This document shows positions 13,263 to 21,305 of a DNA stretch of 29,952 nt, piece after piece. This DNA is from Ga0077536 sp943370145 (GTDB lineage: Bacteria; Pseudomonadota; Gammaproteobacteria; Ga0077536), in contig CALRPY020000056.1 of the NCBI GenBank assembly GCA_943370145.1, positions 1 to 29,952 of the forward strand, in the 5' to 3' direction. Position numbers and translations under genes: made by a program. Every line of letters begins with the position of its first letter. Position 1 is the first letter of the stretch. The notes under the pieces were generated by a model that had not been told where the DNA came from, did no database searches, and saw only the letters and a list, made by a program, of their open reading frames with translations.

Positions 13263-14279
13263 ATGACCGCGCGCCACTCGATTCAATCCGACCCGTCCGC
13301 GACGCTCGTGCACGTGAGCGGCGACCGTATAGGCGACGCGTTGTTGAAACTGCCTGCCATCCTGGCCTTCAAGCGCGCACGCCCCGATACGCGCCTGGTG
13401 TGGATCACGGCCCGGCGTGGCAGCGTCTTCCAGGGACCGCTCGCGCCGCTCGTGCGCGGCGTCATCGACGAAGTCCACGCAGTGACCGGCATCGGCACGC
13501 GCTGGCAGGAGCTGTTGTTCCCGCGCCTGCGCGCGCGCTTCGACTGCATCGTCGCCACCGAGCAGAAGCTGCGCAACACGCTCGCGCTGAAGCGCGTGCC
13601 CCATCGCATCCTGATCTCGCCCGCGGCCGGCTTCCTGCTTTCGAATCGCAAACCCGCGGCAGGGACCTATGGCGTGTCCGTCCACGCACAGTTCACGACA
13701 CTGCTGTCGCTGGCCGCCGACGTGGCGCTCGAACCCGAGGCCCGCATCGCGCTGCCAGCCCCCGAACTGGCGCTGGCCAGTGAGCTGTTGCCGGCGGGCG
13801 CCGCTTACATCGGCTTCGTGCCGGGCGCCGGTGGCGTGTCGAAGCGCTGGCCGCTGGCGCGATTCGTCGCACTCGCCAGGGCCTGCGCCGCGCGCGGCCT
13901 GGTGCCGGTGTTCTTCCTCGGTCCGGACGAGCGTGAGTGGATACGTGAACTGCGCGAGGCGCTGCCCAGCGCGTTGTTCCCCGAGTACGCGGCGAACGCC
14001 GATTCCCTGGGTGGTCCGCTGCTGACGATGGCCCTTGCCACGCGCCTCGCGGTCGGTGTCGCGAACGATGCCGGTGGCGGCCATCTCCTGGCGGCGGGTG
14101 GCCAGCCGCTGATCTCCCTCTTCGGTCACACCGACCCGGCGAAATTCCAGCCGCCCTACGGCCAGCGCACGGCCATCCGCGCGCGTGACTACGGTGGACC
14201 CGAGATGTCGCGCATCCCGGTCGATGCAGTCCTGGCGGCGATCGACGCCCGGCTCGCAGTGGCGGGCGTCGGCACCTGA
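13263..14279 (+). CDS. Glycosyltransferase family 9 (heptosyltransferase-like), first copy
   Basis: 338 residues. The GT9 fold is shown by the N-terminal VSGDRIGDALLKLPAILAFK (usual form GDxLLxxPxL), the central SVFQGPLAPLVRGVIDEV region, the donor-site FVPGAGGVSKRWPLARFVAL, and the C-terminal NDAGGGHLLAAGGQPLISLF with GHTDPAKFQPP. GT9 enzymes add heptose from ADP-heptose to the LPS inner core or similar sugars, at the cytosolic face of the inner membrane. The pattern NDAGGGHL rather than NDSGxxHL marks a diverged subfamily, so the sugar need not be heptose. It is 15 bp after DUF6165 and 2 bp before the next GT9. Confidence 0.85.
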   Translation: MTARHSIQSDPSATLVHVSGDRIGDALLKLPAILAFKRARPDTRLVWITARRGSVFQGPLAPLVRGVIDEVHAVTGIGTRWQELLFPRLRARFDCIVATEQKLRNTLALKRVPHRILISPAAGFLLSNRKPAAGTYGVSVHAQFTTLLSLAADVALEPEARIALPAPELALASELLPAGAAYIGFVPGAGGVSKRWPLARFVALARACAARGLVPVFFLGPDEREWIRELREALPSALFPEYAANADSLGGPLLTMALATRLAVGVANDAGGGHLLAAGGQPLISLFGHTDPAKFQPPYGQRTAIRARDYGGPEMSRIPVDAVLAAIDARLAVAGVGT

Positions 14280-14281
14280 CG

Positions 14282-15193
14282 ATGTCGCGCCTGCTGTTCG
14301 TGACCTTGAGCAATATCGGCGATCTCGTCATGACCACGCCGGCGCTGCGCGCGCTGCATGACGCCTATCCCGAGGCACGCATCGACATCGTCGCCGACCC
14401 GCGATCGAGCGAGCTGCTGACGCGCTGCCCATACCTGGGCGAACTCTTTCACCGGATAAAGCGCGAGGGCAGGACGGGCCTGTGCCAACTGGTGCGCACC
14501 CTGCGCAGCCGGCGTTACGACGCCATCGTCGACCTGCGCACCGATTTCCTGCCGTGGCTGCTGCGCGGTGCGCGCCGCAGCGCGCGCTGGCAGGCGCCGC
14601 CCCACGGGCCACACGCGGTCGAGCAGCATTTCGCCGTGGCGCAACGCGTGCTGCCGGCGCCGCGCGCGATTCCCGATACCTGCATCTGGACGTCCGCCGC
14701 CGACGACGCGCGCGCCGCGGCGCTGCTCGCTGCCTTGCCCGGCCCGCGCAGGCTGGTGCTCGCGCCCGGTGCGAACTGGCCGGGCAAGCGCTGGCCGGTC
14801 GCGCACTACGCGGCTCTCGCCAACGAGTTGCGCGAGGACTTCGACAGCGTGGTCCTCCTCGGCAATGCGGCGGACATCGCCGAGGCCGGCTCGACGCTCG
14901 ATGCGCTCGCGCTGCCCACGCTCAATCTCATGGGCCGCACCTCGCTGCTCGAGGCCACCGCGGTCATGCGCCAGGCGACCCTGTTCGTCGGCAACGATTC
15001 CGGCCTGGGCCATCTTGCCTCGGCCGCCGGCATTCCCAGCGTCACCGTGTTCGGCCCGGGGCGTCCGGAACGCTACAGGCCCTGGGGTTCGCGGGCGACG
15101 CTGGTGCTGGCGCCAGGGCTCGCGCTCGAGAAACTCCTGCCGGCGACGGTCGCCGCGCACGTGCGCGAACAGCTCCAAGCGGGGCCGGCGTGA
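14282..15193 (+). CDS. Glycosyltransferase family 9 (heptosyltransferase-like), second copy
   Basis: 303 residues. Canonical GT9 features are present: MSRLLFVTLSNIGDLVMTTP at the N-terminus, LVLAPGANWPGKRWPVAHYA for ADP-sugar binding, and GNDSGLGHLASAAGIPSVTV followed by FGPGRPERYRPWG. These match ADP-heptose:LPS heptosyltransferases (WaaC/WaaF/RfaQ type). It starts 2 bp after the preceding GT9 and overlaps the next glycosyltransferase by 4 bp (GTGA), so the three are made together. It presumably builds the heptose region of the LPS core. Which heptose it adds cannot be told from sequence alone. Confidence 0.88.
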   Translation: MSRLLFVTLSNIGDLVMTTPALRALHDAYPEARIDIVADPRSSELLTRCPYLGELFHRIKREGRTGLCQLVRTLRSRRYDAIVDLRTDFLPWLLRGARRSARWQAPPHGPHAVEQHFAVAQRVLPAPRAIPDTCIWTSAADDARAAALLAALPGPRRLVLAPGANWPGKRWPVAHYAALANELREDFDSVVLLGNAADIAEAGSTLDALALPTLNLMGRTSLLEATAVMRQATLFVGNDSGLGHLASAAGIPSVTVFGPGRPERYRPWGSRATLVLAPGLALEKLLPATVAAHVREQLQAGPA

Positions 15194-16266
15194 GAATCGC
15201 GCAGATCATGCTTGCGAAAGGCTTCGGCGGCGCGGAGCGCTCGTTCGTCGATCTCTGCGCCGAACTCGTTGCGCGCGGCCACGAGGTCCTTGCGATCTGC
15301 GAGGCGCGGGGCGCGGCGCTGCCGCTGCTGCGTGCGCTGCCGGGGCTCGAAATCGTCACGGTGCGCGTGTGGGGCGCGTGGGACCCGTTGGCGCGCGTGG
15401 TTATCTCGCGCGCCCTGCGCGCGCGGCGCGTCGAGGTCGTGCAGTGTCATCTCGCGCGCGCCGCGCATCTCGGCGGCGGCGCGGCGCGGCGCCTCGGCCT
15501 GCCCACGCTCGCGAAAACCCACAACTACGTCGACCTCAAGTACTACCGCGCAATCGACTGCCTGGTGCCGACGACACGCGCGCAGGAAGCCTATCTCCTC
15601 GAGCACGGCATCGCGGCCGGTCGGCTGCACAGGATCCCGAATTTCTCGCGCCTGCCCGCCATGCCGGTCACCGCGCGGGCGCTGTCGTCGCCGGCGCGCG
15701 TGCTCGCGCTCGGCCGTCTGGTCGAGAAAAAGGGCTTCGACGTGCTGCTGGACGCACTCGACCTGATCGCGGCGCGGCGACCTGCGGCGGCCCTCGAGGT
15801 CGTGATTGCCGGTGACGGTCCGTTGCGGGCCGGGCTCGAGGCGCGCGCCCGTCGCTTGCCGGCGACGATTGCCGTCCGTTGCGTCGGCTGGGTCGACGCG
15901 GTCGGCCCGCTCTTCGCCGCGACCGACCTGTTCGTGCTGCCATCGCGCGACGAGCCCTTCGGAATCGTGATCCTGGAGGCGATGGCCAGTGGCGTGCCGA
16001 TCGTCGCGACACGCACCGCCGGGCCGCTCGAAGTGCTGGATGCCGACACCGCGCAGCTGATCCCGATTGGCGACGCGACGGCATTGGCGCAGGCCATCGG
16101 CGACTTTCTCGCCGACCCGTCGGCGGCACACCGACGCGCCGCCGGCGCGGCGCAGGCGTATCGCGAGCATTATTCGGCAGACGCGGTGGTCCCGCAGTAC
16201 GAAGGCCTGTACACGACGCTCGCACGCGCCGCGGGAGGGCGGACAAGTCACGCGAAGCTGCGTTAG
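15190..16266 (+). CDS. Glycosyltransferase family 4
   Basis: 358 residues from the GTG at 15190, which overlaps the previous stop. GT-B fold: the acceptor-side loop MLAKGFGGAERSFVDLCAEL at the N-terminus, and the donor side VLALGRLVEKKGFDVLLDAL, VIAGDGPLRAGLE and the retaining-enzyme motif E255-PFGIVILE-A (EX7E, E255/E263). GT4 enzymes transfer a hexose or similar sugar from a nucleotide donor; in this context the target is probably the LPS core or an O-chain. The last codon is followed by TAG (16264-16266), which is also part of the -10 of the next gene. No missing catalytic residue is seen. Confidence 0.88.
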   Translation: MRIAQIMLAKGFGGAERSFVDLCAELVARGHEVLAICEARGAALPLLRALPGLEIVTVRVWGAWDPLARVVISRALRARRVEVVQCHLARAAHLGGGAARRLGLPTLAKTHNYVDLKYYRAIDCLVPTTRAQEAYLLEHGIAAGRLHRIPNFSRLPAMPVTARALSSPARVLALGRLVEKKGFDVLLDALDLIAARRPAAALEVVIAGDGPLRAGLEARARRLPATIAVRCVGWVDAVGPLFAATDLFVLPSRDEPFGIVILEAMASGVPIVATRTAGPLEVLDADTAQLIPIGDATALAQAIGDFLADPSAAHRRAAGAAQAYREHYSADAVVPQYEGLYTTLARAAGGRTSHAKLR

Positions 16267-16269
16267 AAT
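16240..16269 (+). promoter_or_regulatory. Candidate promoter of the 75-residue protein gene
   Basis: CGGACA (16240-16245), 18 bp, TAGAAT (16264-16269). The -10 overlaps the stop codon of the GT4 gene; transcription would start near 16276, 50 nt before the ATG at 16326. Confidence 0.4.
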
Positions 16270-16325
16270 CCGCCCCGCACGGCATTAACGAGATGCTAGG
16301 TTAATAACGTTGCGAGGTAATCGAC

Positions 16326-16553
16326 ATGGCCAAGTACCGTGAGCGCTTCGCGCTCGACCCCTACGACATCGATCGGATCGAACGCGCGATCCGCGTCGAA
16401 ATCTCCCTGCACGCCCAGCGTGCGCACAGCGAAGACCCCGATGCGGCGCAGAGCCACGGCGAAATCCGCCAGCTCAACGAGCTGCTCGCGAAGATCTACC
16501 ACCAGAAGGTCTTCTATTCGCAGGTGAACCGGACGGGCGTGCCCGGCGGCTGA
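16326..16553 (+). CDS. Small conserved protein in the LPS locus, function unknown
   Basis: 75 residues: MAKYRERFALDPYDIDRIER and AIRVEISLHAQRAHSEDPDA, ending AKIYHQKVFYSQVN. It is charged and mostly helical, with no signal peptide or membrane segment. I do not recognise a named domain, but the look is that of a small conserved cytosolic helix-bundle protein. The ATG is preceded by GAGGTA (16313-16318) at 7 bp. It follows the GT4 gene and seems to have its own promoter. It may pair with a glycan-assembly enzyme; this is inferred only from position. Confidence 0.75.
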   Translation: MAKYRERFALDPYDIDRIERAIRVEISLHAQRAHSEDPDAAQSHGEIRQLNELLAKIYHQKVFYSQVNRTGVPGG

Positions 16554-16752
16554 AGCGCCGGACGCAAAAACCGCGCAAGTCCCGGCGCGAGCCACCTTCA
16601 GCGCCGGTGCCTGGCACGCCTGCGGCGACTCGCTCGAGTACGTCCCTGTAGCGCTCGAGCGCGAACGTCCTGTGCGCGCACGGTCGCCGCAGGCGTGTCC
16701 GACACCGTCACCCTGCCTCGCCAGCAGGCACAGGGCGGACTCTCCCGGACGT
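16554..16752. other. Intergenic stretch between convergent genes
   Basis: No intact gene is seen. One minus-strand frame reads RTFALERYRDVLERVAAGVP, which resembles the end of a GT4 enzyme, so a remnant of a deleted glycosyltransferase is possible. There is no terminator with a T-tract. Confidence 0.3.
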
Positions 16753-17403
16753 TCAGCGTCCAGCGCGCGGCGCGCCGGCCGCGAGGCGCTGCGCGATCCG
16801 TTCGCGGATCAGTGGCAGGCGCTCGGCGCCCCAGAACAGCTCGCCGTCGACCCGCCAGCTCGGCACGCCGAACACGCCGGCGTCTTCCGCTTCCGCTTGC
16901 AGCCGTGACAGCCGCAGGCGGCCTTCCTGCGCGCACCAGTCGCCGAAACCCGCCGCATCCAAACCCGTCTCGACCAGCACCTGCGCAATCGCGTGCGCAT
17001 CCTCGAGTTCCAGCGCCCGCTGCCAGAAGCGCGAGTACACCGTCGCGTGATAGCTGCGCCAGCTGCCCTTCTCCACCGCGTACAGGAAACCCATGTGCGC
17101 GAGCGAACTGTCGAAAATGCGGCGCGGCCCGCGCAGGATGAGGCCGCGTCGGCTGGCCTCGCGCCGGCAGTCCATGTACGAATAGCGCACGCGTCGCCAC
17201 TGGTGGTCGTTGCGCGTGCCGACGATGTCCTGCCCGGTCTCGTCGAGCTCGGCGCGGCCGAGGAAGCTCGGGATGTCGAGCGTATAGGGCAGCCGCTCGA
17301 CGTGGACCCCGAATTCGAGTTCGAGCTGATCGTTGGCGACCTGCGCAAGCCACGCGTAGGGGCTCTTGTAGTCGAAGTAATGCTGCACGAGCAGTGCGTT
17401 CAT
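16753..17403 (-). CDS. DsbA-fold 2-hydroxychromene-2-carboxylate isomerase-like protein
   Basis: 216 residues from the ATG at 17403. The start VQHYFDYKSPYAWLAQVAND shows the F-D-x-x-S-P-Y-x-(Y/W) motif with active-site S14, in place of the CxxC of DsbA. GVPSWRVDGELFWGAERLPL near the end is the cis-Pro loop and following strand of the HCCA isomerase/kappa glutathione transferase family. Such enzymes use glutathione to isomerise aromatic intermediates. The gene overlaps the stop of the GT9 gene by 4 bp (ATGA), an unusual partner. The frame extends upstream but only inside the GT9 gene. Cytosolic; natural substrate unknown. Confidence 0.82.
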   Translation of the reverse strand: MNALLVQHYFDYKSPYAWLAQVANDQLELEFGVHVERLPYTLDIPSFLGRAELDETGQDIVGTRNDHQWRRVRYSYMDCRREASRRGLILRGPRRIFDSSLAHMGFLYAVEKGSWRSYHATVYSRFWQRALELEDAHAIAQVLVETGLDAAGFGDWCAQEGRLRLSRLQAEAEDAGVFGVPSWRVDGELFWGAERLPLIRERIAQRLAAGAPRAGR

Positions 17404-18404
17404 CCGGCGTCTCCCGCTTGGGCGCCGACCAGGCCGCTGGCGGCAATCCGCTGCCACACGGTGTCGACGTCGAGGGCGCCGAGGCAGTCGGCGCAAGGCT
17501 GTCCGGCATAGGCCGGCACGAGGTCGGTGCAGGCGATGACCCGCTCACGCTGGCCGAGCGCGTGGTTGCGCCGCCAGTCCGAAGGCCCGAACAGGCCGAA
17601 CACCGGCACGTCCGTCGCCGAGCACGCATGCATCGGCCCGGAATCGTTGGTGACGGCGAACCGCGCGTGCGACGCGAGCTCGGCAAGCTGCGGAATGCTG
17701 AAGCGGCCGGTCGCGTCGATGCCGCCATGCGCGGCGGCAAGCGCCGCGTTGCGGGCGCGATCCGGGCCGCCGCCCAGCCACACCACACGCAGGCCGTGTG
17801 CGTCGAGGCGCGTCGCGAGCCCGCCGAAACCGGGCCAGCACTTGTCCGGCCGCGTCGGGCTCGCGCCCGCGTGCAGCACGACGAAGCCGCGCTCGCGCAG
17901 GCCGTCGTGGGCGATGAACGCCGCGACCTCCGCGCGGGCCTCCGGCGTGCACGGCAACAGCGGTCGCGGCGCGGCCGGCGCGACGCCGCCGGCTGCCAGC
18001 ACCTCGTTCATGCGCTCGAAGATGTGGCACTGGCCGGACCAGCGCGCGCGGGGATGATGGGTGTACGGGTAGCGGGTGTGATTGCCGACGCGGATCGGGA
18101 TCCCGGACAGCGCGCACAGCAGGCCGCTGCGATCGTTGCCCTGGAGATCGTAGACGCGCGCGTAAGCGCCGCGCCGGATCCAGCGCAGCGTCCGCCACAG
18201 CGCGCCCCGCCGCGGAAACGCCTGCACGGTCAGCGCGGGCCAGCCGTCGAACAGCGAGGCGAAGGGCGGTGTCGTCAACAGGTGGAATTCCGCGCCGGCG
18301 TGGGCGCGCTGGATCGCGTCGATCAGCGCCGTGGCCATGATGACGTCGCCCAGCGCGCCCTGCTTGATGATTAGGATTCGCACTGCTCGGCCTGTCCGTC
18401 CCAT
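17400..18404 (-). CDS. Glycosyltransferase family 9 (heptosyltransferase-like), third copy
   Basis: 334 residues from the ATG at 18404 (AAGG five bases upstream); a GTG at 18383 would give the typical VRILIIKQGALGDVIMATAL start directly. Other GT9 landmarks are YDLQGNDRSGLL, VVLHAGASPTRPDKCWP and FAVTNDSGPMHACSATDVPV with FGLFGPSD. These bind ADP-heptose and catalyse transfer to LPS. Four cysteines near the end (IACTDL, QPCADCLG) are also usual in heptosyltransferases of this branch. Its start lies head-to-head with the sulfotransferase gene. It is translationally coupled to the isomerase gene behind it. Probably an inner-core heptosyltransferase. Confidence 0.88.
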   Translation of the reverse strand: MGRTGRAVRILIIKQGALGDVIMATALIDAIQRAHAGAEFHLLTTPPFASLFDGWPALTVQAFPRRGALWRTLRWIRRGAYARVYDLQGNDRSGLLCALSGIPIRVGNHTRYPYTHHPRARWSGQCHIFERMNEVLAAGGVAPAAPRPLLPCTPEARAEVAAFIAHDGLRERGFVVLHAGASPTRPDKCWPGFGGLATRLDAHGLRVVWLGGGPDRARNAALAAAHGGIDATGRFSIPQLAELASHARFAVTNDSGPMHACSATDVPVFGLFGPSDWRRNHALGQRERVIACTDLVPAYAGQPCADCLGALDVDTVWQRIAASGLVGAQAGDAG

Positions 18405-18438
18405 GTTAGCCTTGGCGCCCTCGCCAGCCGGACCCCTG

Positions 18439-19269
18439 ATGAGCGCCGTCTATCATTTCCACCGCGTGCGACGCGCCGTCGGCAATTTCTCGTTGCTGCG
18501 GCACAGGCACTGCGACGGACACATCGCGAGCATGCATCAATCGGGCACGCACTGGCTGAAGTTCATGCTGGCCAGCGCGCTCGCGCGCCATTATGGCGTG
18601 CCCGGACCCAAGTACAACCACGCGAACGACCTGATCGGCGGCCCGCACGACGTGCCCGGCTATCCGCAGTTGCCGCGCCTGCTGTCGGCGCACTCGATTC
18701 CGCATCCGCTGCTCGCCCTGCGCGCCACGCATGCGCTGTGGGGCCTGCCGCGCTACTGCGTGCTCGTGCGCGACATCCGCGCGTCGCTGGTCTCGAACTA
18801 CGAGAAGTGGCGCGTGCGCTATGACTGCCCGTTCGGCGAATTCCTGCGCGGTGATCCGGCCGGCCGCCGCTACAACTCGGATCTCTGGTGGTGCTTCCGT
18901 TTCCTGAATGCCTGGGAAGGGGTGCGGCGCGCCGTGCCCGAGCGCGTGCTCGTGCTGCGCTACGAAGACCTGTCGCGCGACGCGAGCACCTGCCTGACCG
19001 CGCTCGTCACTCATTTCAATCTGCCCCTGGCGAGTGACGACATCGCCGCCGGCGTCGCCGCCGGATCGAAGGAGGCGATGGCCGCCCGCGAGGACCCGGC
19101 GCGCCCGAAAGGCGCGGTCAACCCGGGCGCGCGACCGGTCGACGACTATTTCGGGCCGGCGGATCGCCGCTGGTTCAGCGCCCAGTGCGCGCGCTATCTC
19201 GCCTCGACCTGGGGCTACGACTACGCGCGCTGGTCGCCGGCGCGCGGTGAGGCGGCCAGTTCGGCGTAG
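18439..19269 (+). CDS. Sulfotransferase domain protein
   Basis: 276 residues from ATG 18439. ASMHQSGTHWLKFMLASALA (residues 30-49) is the 5'-phosphosulfate-binding loop for PAPS. VLVRDIRASLVSNYEKW contains R111 and S119, the 3'-phosphate site with the expected eight-residue spacing. VLVLRYEDLSRDAS and the later KGAVNPGARPVDDYF also match the family. It would move a sulfate from PAPS to a hydroxyl or amine, most likely on the surface glycan made by the neighbouring enzymes. It overlaps the convergent GT4 gene by 49 bp and starts about 35 bp from the divergent GT9 start. An ATG at 18403 would add 12 residues but has no family support. No membrane anchor is evident. Confidence 0.85.
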   Translation: MSAVYHFHRVRRAVGNFSLLRHRHCDGHIASMHQSGTHWLKFMLASALARHYGVPGPKYNHANDLIGGPHDVPGYPQLPRLLSAHSIPHPLLALRATHALWGLPRYCVLVRDIRASLVSNYEKWRVRYDCPFGEFLRGDPAGRRYNSDLWWCFRFLNAWEGVRRAVPERVLVLRYEDLSRDASTCLTALVTHFNLPLASDDIAAGVAAGSKEAMAAREDPARPKGAVNPGARPVDDYFGPADRRWFSAQCARYLASTWGYDYARWSPARGEAASSA

Positions 19270-20357
19270 ACGGCGAGCGTCGCGGCCTGCATCCGCTCCA
19301 CGGTGTAGGGATGGATCATCGGCACCGGCGGCCGCTGGCGCAGGAAGGCCGCACAGCGCGCCGCCGCCGCGTCGACGTCCCCCAGCGCGACCAGCCCGTC
19401 GGGAAAAATGTTGCGCAGGATTTCCCCCGTTCCGCCATGCTCGTAACCGATGACCGGGATGCCGAGGCTCAAGGCCTCGATCGTCGTGCGACCGAAGGCC
19501 TCCGGCTCGCCGGTCAGTGAGAATGCGCAGGCGGACACCGCGAGGATTTCGCGCAGGTCGGTGCGGTTGCCGAGGAAGCTCACCGCCGGTTCGAGTTCCA
19601 GTTGCGCGACCAGCTTCTGCAGCTCGCGTTCGTAGGCGCGCTTGCGCGGATGCGGTCCGCCCGCGAGCAGTCCGTGCACGGGCAGCCCATCGGCCACCAG
19701 CCGCGCGACCACCCGGATGAAATCCGCCTGTCCTTTCCAGCGCGTCAGTCGTCCCGGCAGCACCAGTGCATGGCGGCGGGCGAGTTCCGGATGGCTCCGG
19801 CGCCAGTTGTCCAGCCATGCCGCCGGCGGCGTGTAGCCGTGGGGATAGCGCGCGCGGTCGACGCCGCGCGGGATCACGGTGATGCGTCCCGCGTCGACGT
19901 CCGGATACGCGTGCTTGATATAGTCCCGGATGAAGCCCGAGATCGCGATCACGCGCTCCCCGCTGACCATGATCCGGCTGTAGCCATTCACGGTGTACGG
20001 CCCGTGCACCGTCGTCACCCACCGTGGCCGCCGCGCAGGCGGCAGCTGGCGGAGCGCGAGGTGGCCGATCCACGCCGGCAGCCGCGAGCGGGCATGCACG
20101 ATGTCCACCTGTTCCCGCTCGCAGAGTTCGCGCAGCTTGCGCGCGAGCAGCAGCGTCGACAGCCGCTTGCGGCCGATGGGCAGCGCGAAATGCTGCGCGC
20201 CGGTGGCTTCCAGTGCCGGCACCATGCGCCCGCCGGCGGAGACGACGAGCGCGCGGTGACCCGCACGCACCAGCGCCGAGGCGATCTCGAGCGTGCCCTG
20301 CTCCACGCCGCCGACCTGCAGTTCGGGCAGCAGCTGCAGCACCGTGAGCCGGTTCAT
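19221..20357 (-). CDS. Glycosyltransferase family 4, second copy
   Basis: 378 residues. The N-terminal MNRLTVLQLLPELQVGGVEQ with GTLEIASALVRAGH is the GT4 acceptor loop; ARSRLPAWIGHLAL and TTVHGPYTVNGYSRIMVSGE follow. The donor half has VLPGRLTRWKGQADFIRVVA, LLAGGPHPRKRAYERELQKL, and GEPEAFGRTTIEALSLGIPV, with the EX7E pair in EAFGRTTIE. This type resembles WaaG-like and other LPS core enzymes. Its start overlaps the ELM1-like stop by 4 bp (ATGA), and its end overlaps the convergent sulfotransferase by 49 bp. It appears intact. Sugar specificity is unknown. Confidence 0.88.
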   Translation of the reverse strand: MNRLTVLQLLPELQVGGVEQGTLEIASALVRAGHRALVVSAGGRMVPALEATGAQHFALPIGRKRLSTLLLARKLRELCEREQVDIVHARSRLPAWIGHLALRQLPPARRPRWVTTVHGPYTVNGYSRIMVSGERVIAISGFIRDYIKHAYPDVDAGRITVIPRGVDRARYPHGYTPPAAWLDNWRRSHPELARRHALVLPGRLTRWKGQADFIRVVARLVADGLPVHGLLAGGPHPRKRAYERELQKLVAQLELEPAVSFLGNRTDLREILAVSACAFSLTGEPEAFGRTTIEALSLGIPVIGYEHGGTGEILRNIFPDGLVALGDVDAAAARCAAFLRQRPPVPMIHPYTVERMQAATLAVYAELAASPRAGDQRA

Positions 20358-21289
20358 GCCGCGCCACCCGGGCCGGCGCCGAGCAGGCGCGCCTGAACGA
20401 CCGCCGCGCAGCGCGCGGCCTCCGCGAGCGGCTCGGGCGGTGGCGGCAGCTCGCCGCTGGCAAGCCAGCTGGCGAGCGAGCTGACCCGCCCTTCGCGCAG
20501 CAGGCCCGGCGCGATGCGGCTGATGCGATCCGCGCGGATTGCCGGCACCTCCAGCACGCCGACGGCGCAGCCCGCGGTCAGCGCTTCGAACAGCATCGAC
20601 ACGCTGTCCGCCGTGACCCAGGCCACCGGCGCCTGCGCGAGGCTGTCGCGCAGCCAGTCAGCACCGACGTCGCGGTGACTGACGAAACGCACGCCCGCGC
20701 GGGCAAAGCGGGCGAGCGCCGTGGTGGTCGTGGCCGGCGTGCGCCGCGAGTCCGTGAGCACGAGATCGCGCGCGCGGCTGCCGAACACGATGGAGGCCAC
20801 CTGGCGCAACAGTCCGGCTTCATCCCAGCCGTGGTGTTTCGATGGCCCGCCAACCAGCACCACGGCCGGTCCCGGGCGCTCGCGTGGGCCGGGCACGATA
20901 TCGTTCAGCACGCCTTCGGTCGTTTCCACGTGCGGTCCGGTCGCGACGCCGTCGTGCCGCGGCACGAAGCAGAGGTCGAAACAGCGCGTGGGGAAGGAGG
21001 GTTTCATCAGGTAGACGGAGCGTCCGCCGCGCGCGCGGCGGGCTGCGACCAGGGGCCATTCGCAGGCATGGCCGGCGCCGAGCAGGAGCTGCGGCGCCGG
21101 CAGGTTAGCAAGCGCCGCCGGCAGGCGCCGGCGCAGACCCTGCCAGACCGAAATGCGGGTTGCCGCAACGGGCAGCGCATGGACGGCGAGCGGGAGCCGC
21201 TCCGCCAGTGCGCGCAGCAGGCCCGAGGTCTGCCGGTCGTGTCCGGCCTTGCCATCGTGGAAGCGCCAGACGACGACGGGAGCGGACAC
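20354..21289 (-). CDS. ELM1/GtrOC1-family protein (DUF1022)
   Basis: 311 residues. MSAPVVVWRFHDGKAGHDRQ with the T-S-G-L-L-x-A-L that follows is the typical start of the bacterial family named after plant mitochondrial fission protein ELM1. Other landmarks are LLLGAGHACEWPLVAARRAR, SVYLMKPSFPTRCFDLCFVP, LVGGPSKHHGWDE, DSRRTPATTT and WVTADSVSMLFEALTAGCAV. The fold resembles GT-B enzymes, and bacterial members lie in LPS or cell-envelope operons, so a role in glycan synthesis is likely. It is 16 bp after ilvE and overlaps the GT4 gene, forming an operon glnE-ilvE-this-GT4. No direct activity is known. Confidence 0.82.
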   Translation of the reverse strand: MSAPVVVWRFHDGKAGHDRQTSGLLRALAERLPLAVHALPVAATRISVWQGLRRRLPAALANLPAPQLLLGAGHACEWPLVAARRARGGRSVYLMKPSFPTRCFDLCFVPRHDGVATGPHVETTEGVLNDIVPGPRERPGPAVVLVGGPSKHHGWDEAGLLRQVASIVFGSRARDLVLTDSRRTPATTTTALARFARAGVRFVSHRDVGADWLRDSLAQAPVAWVTADSVSMLFEALTAGCAVGVLEVPAIRADRISRIAPGLLREGRVSSLASWLASGELPPPPEPLAEAARCAAVVQARLLGAGPGGAA

Positions 21290-21305
21290 CGGCGTTCGGC
21301 CGGCG

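Noticed and set aside
12651..14129. 492-codon minus-strand open frame
   Set aside because: It is antisense to DUF6165 and a GT9 gene, with low-complexity Arg/Gln/His-rich composition and no motif.
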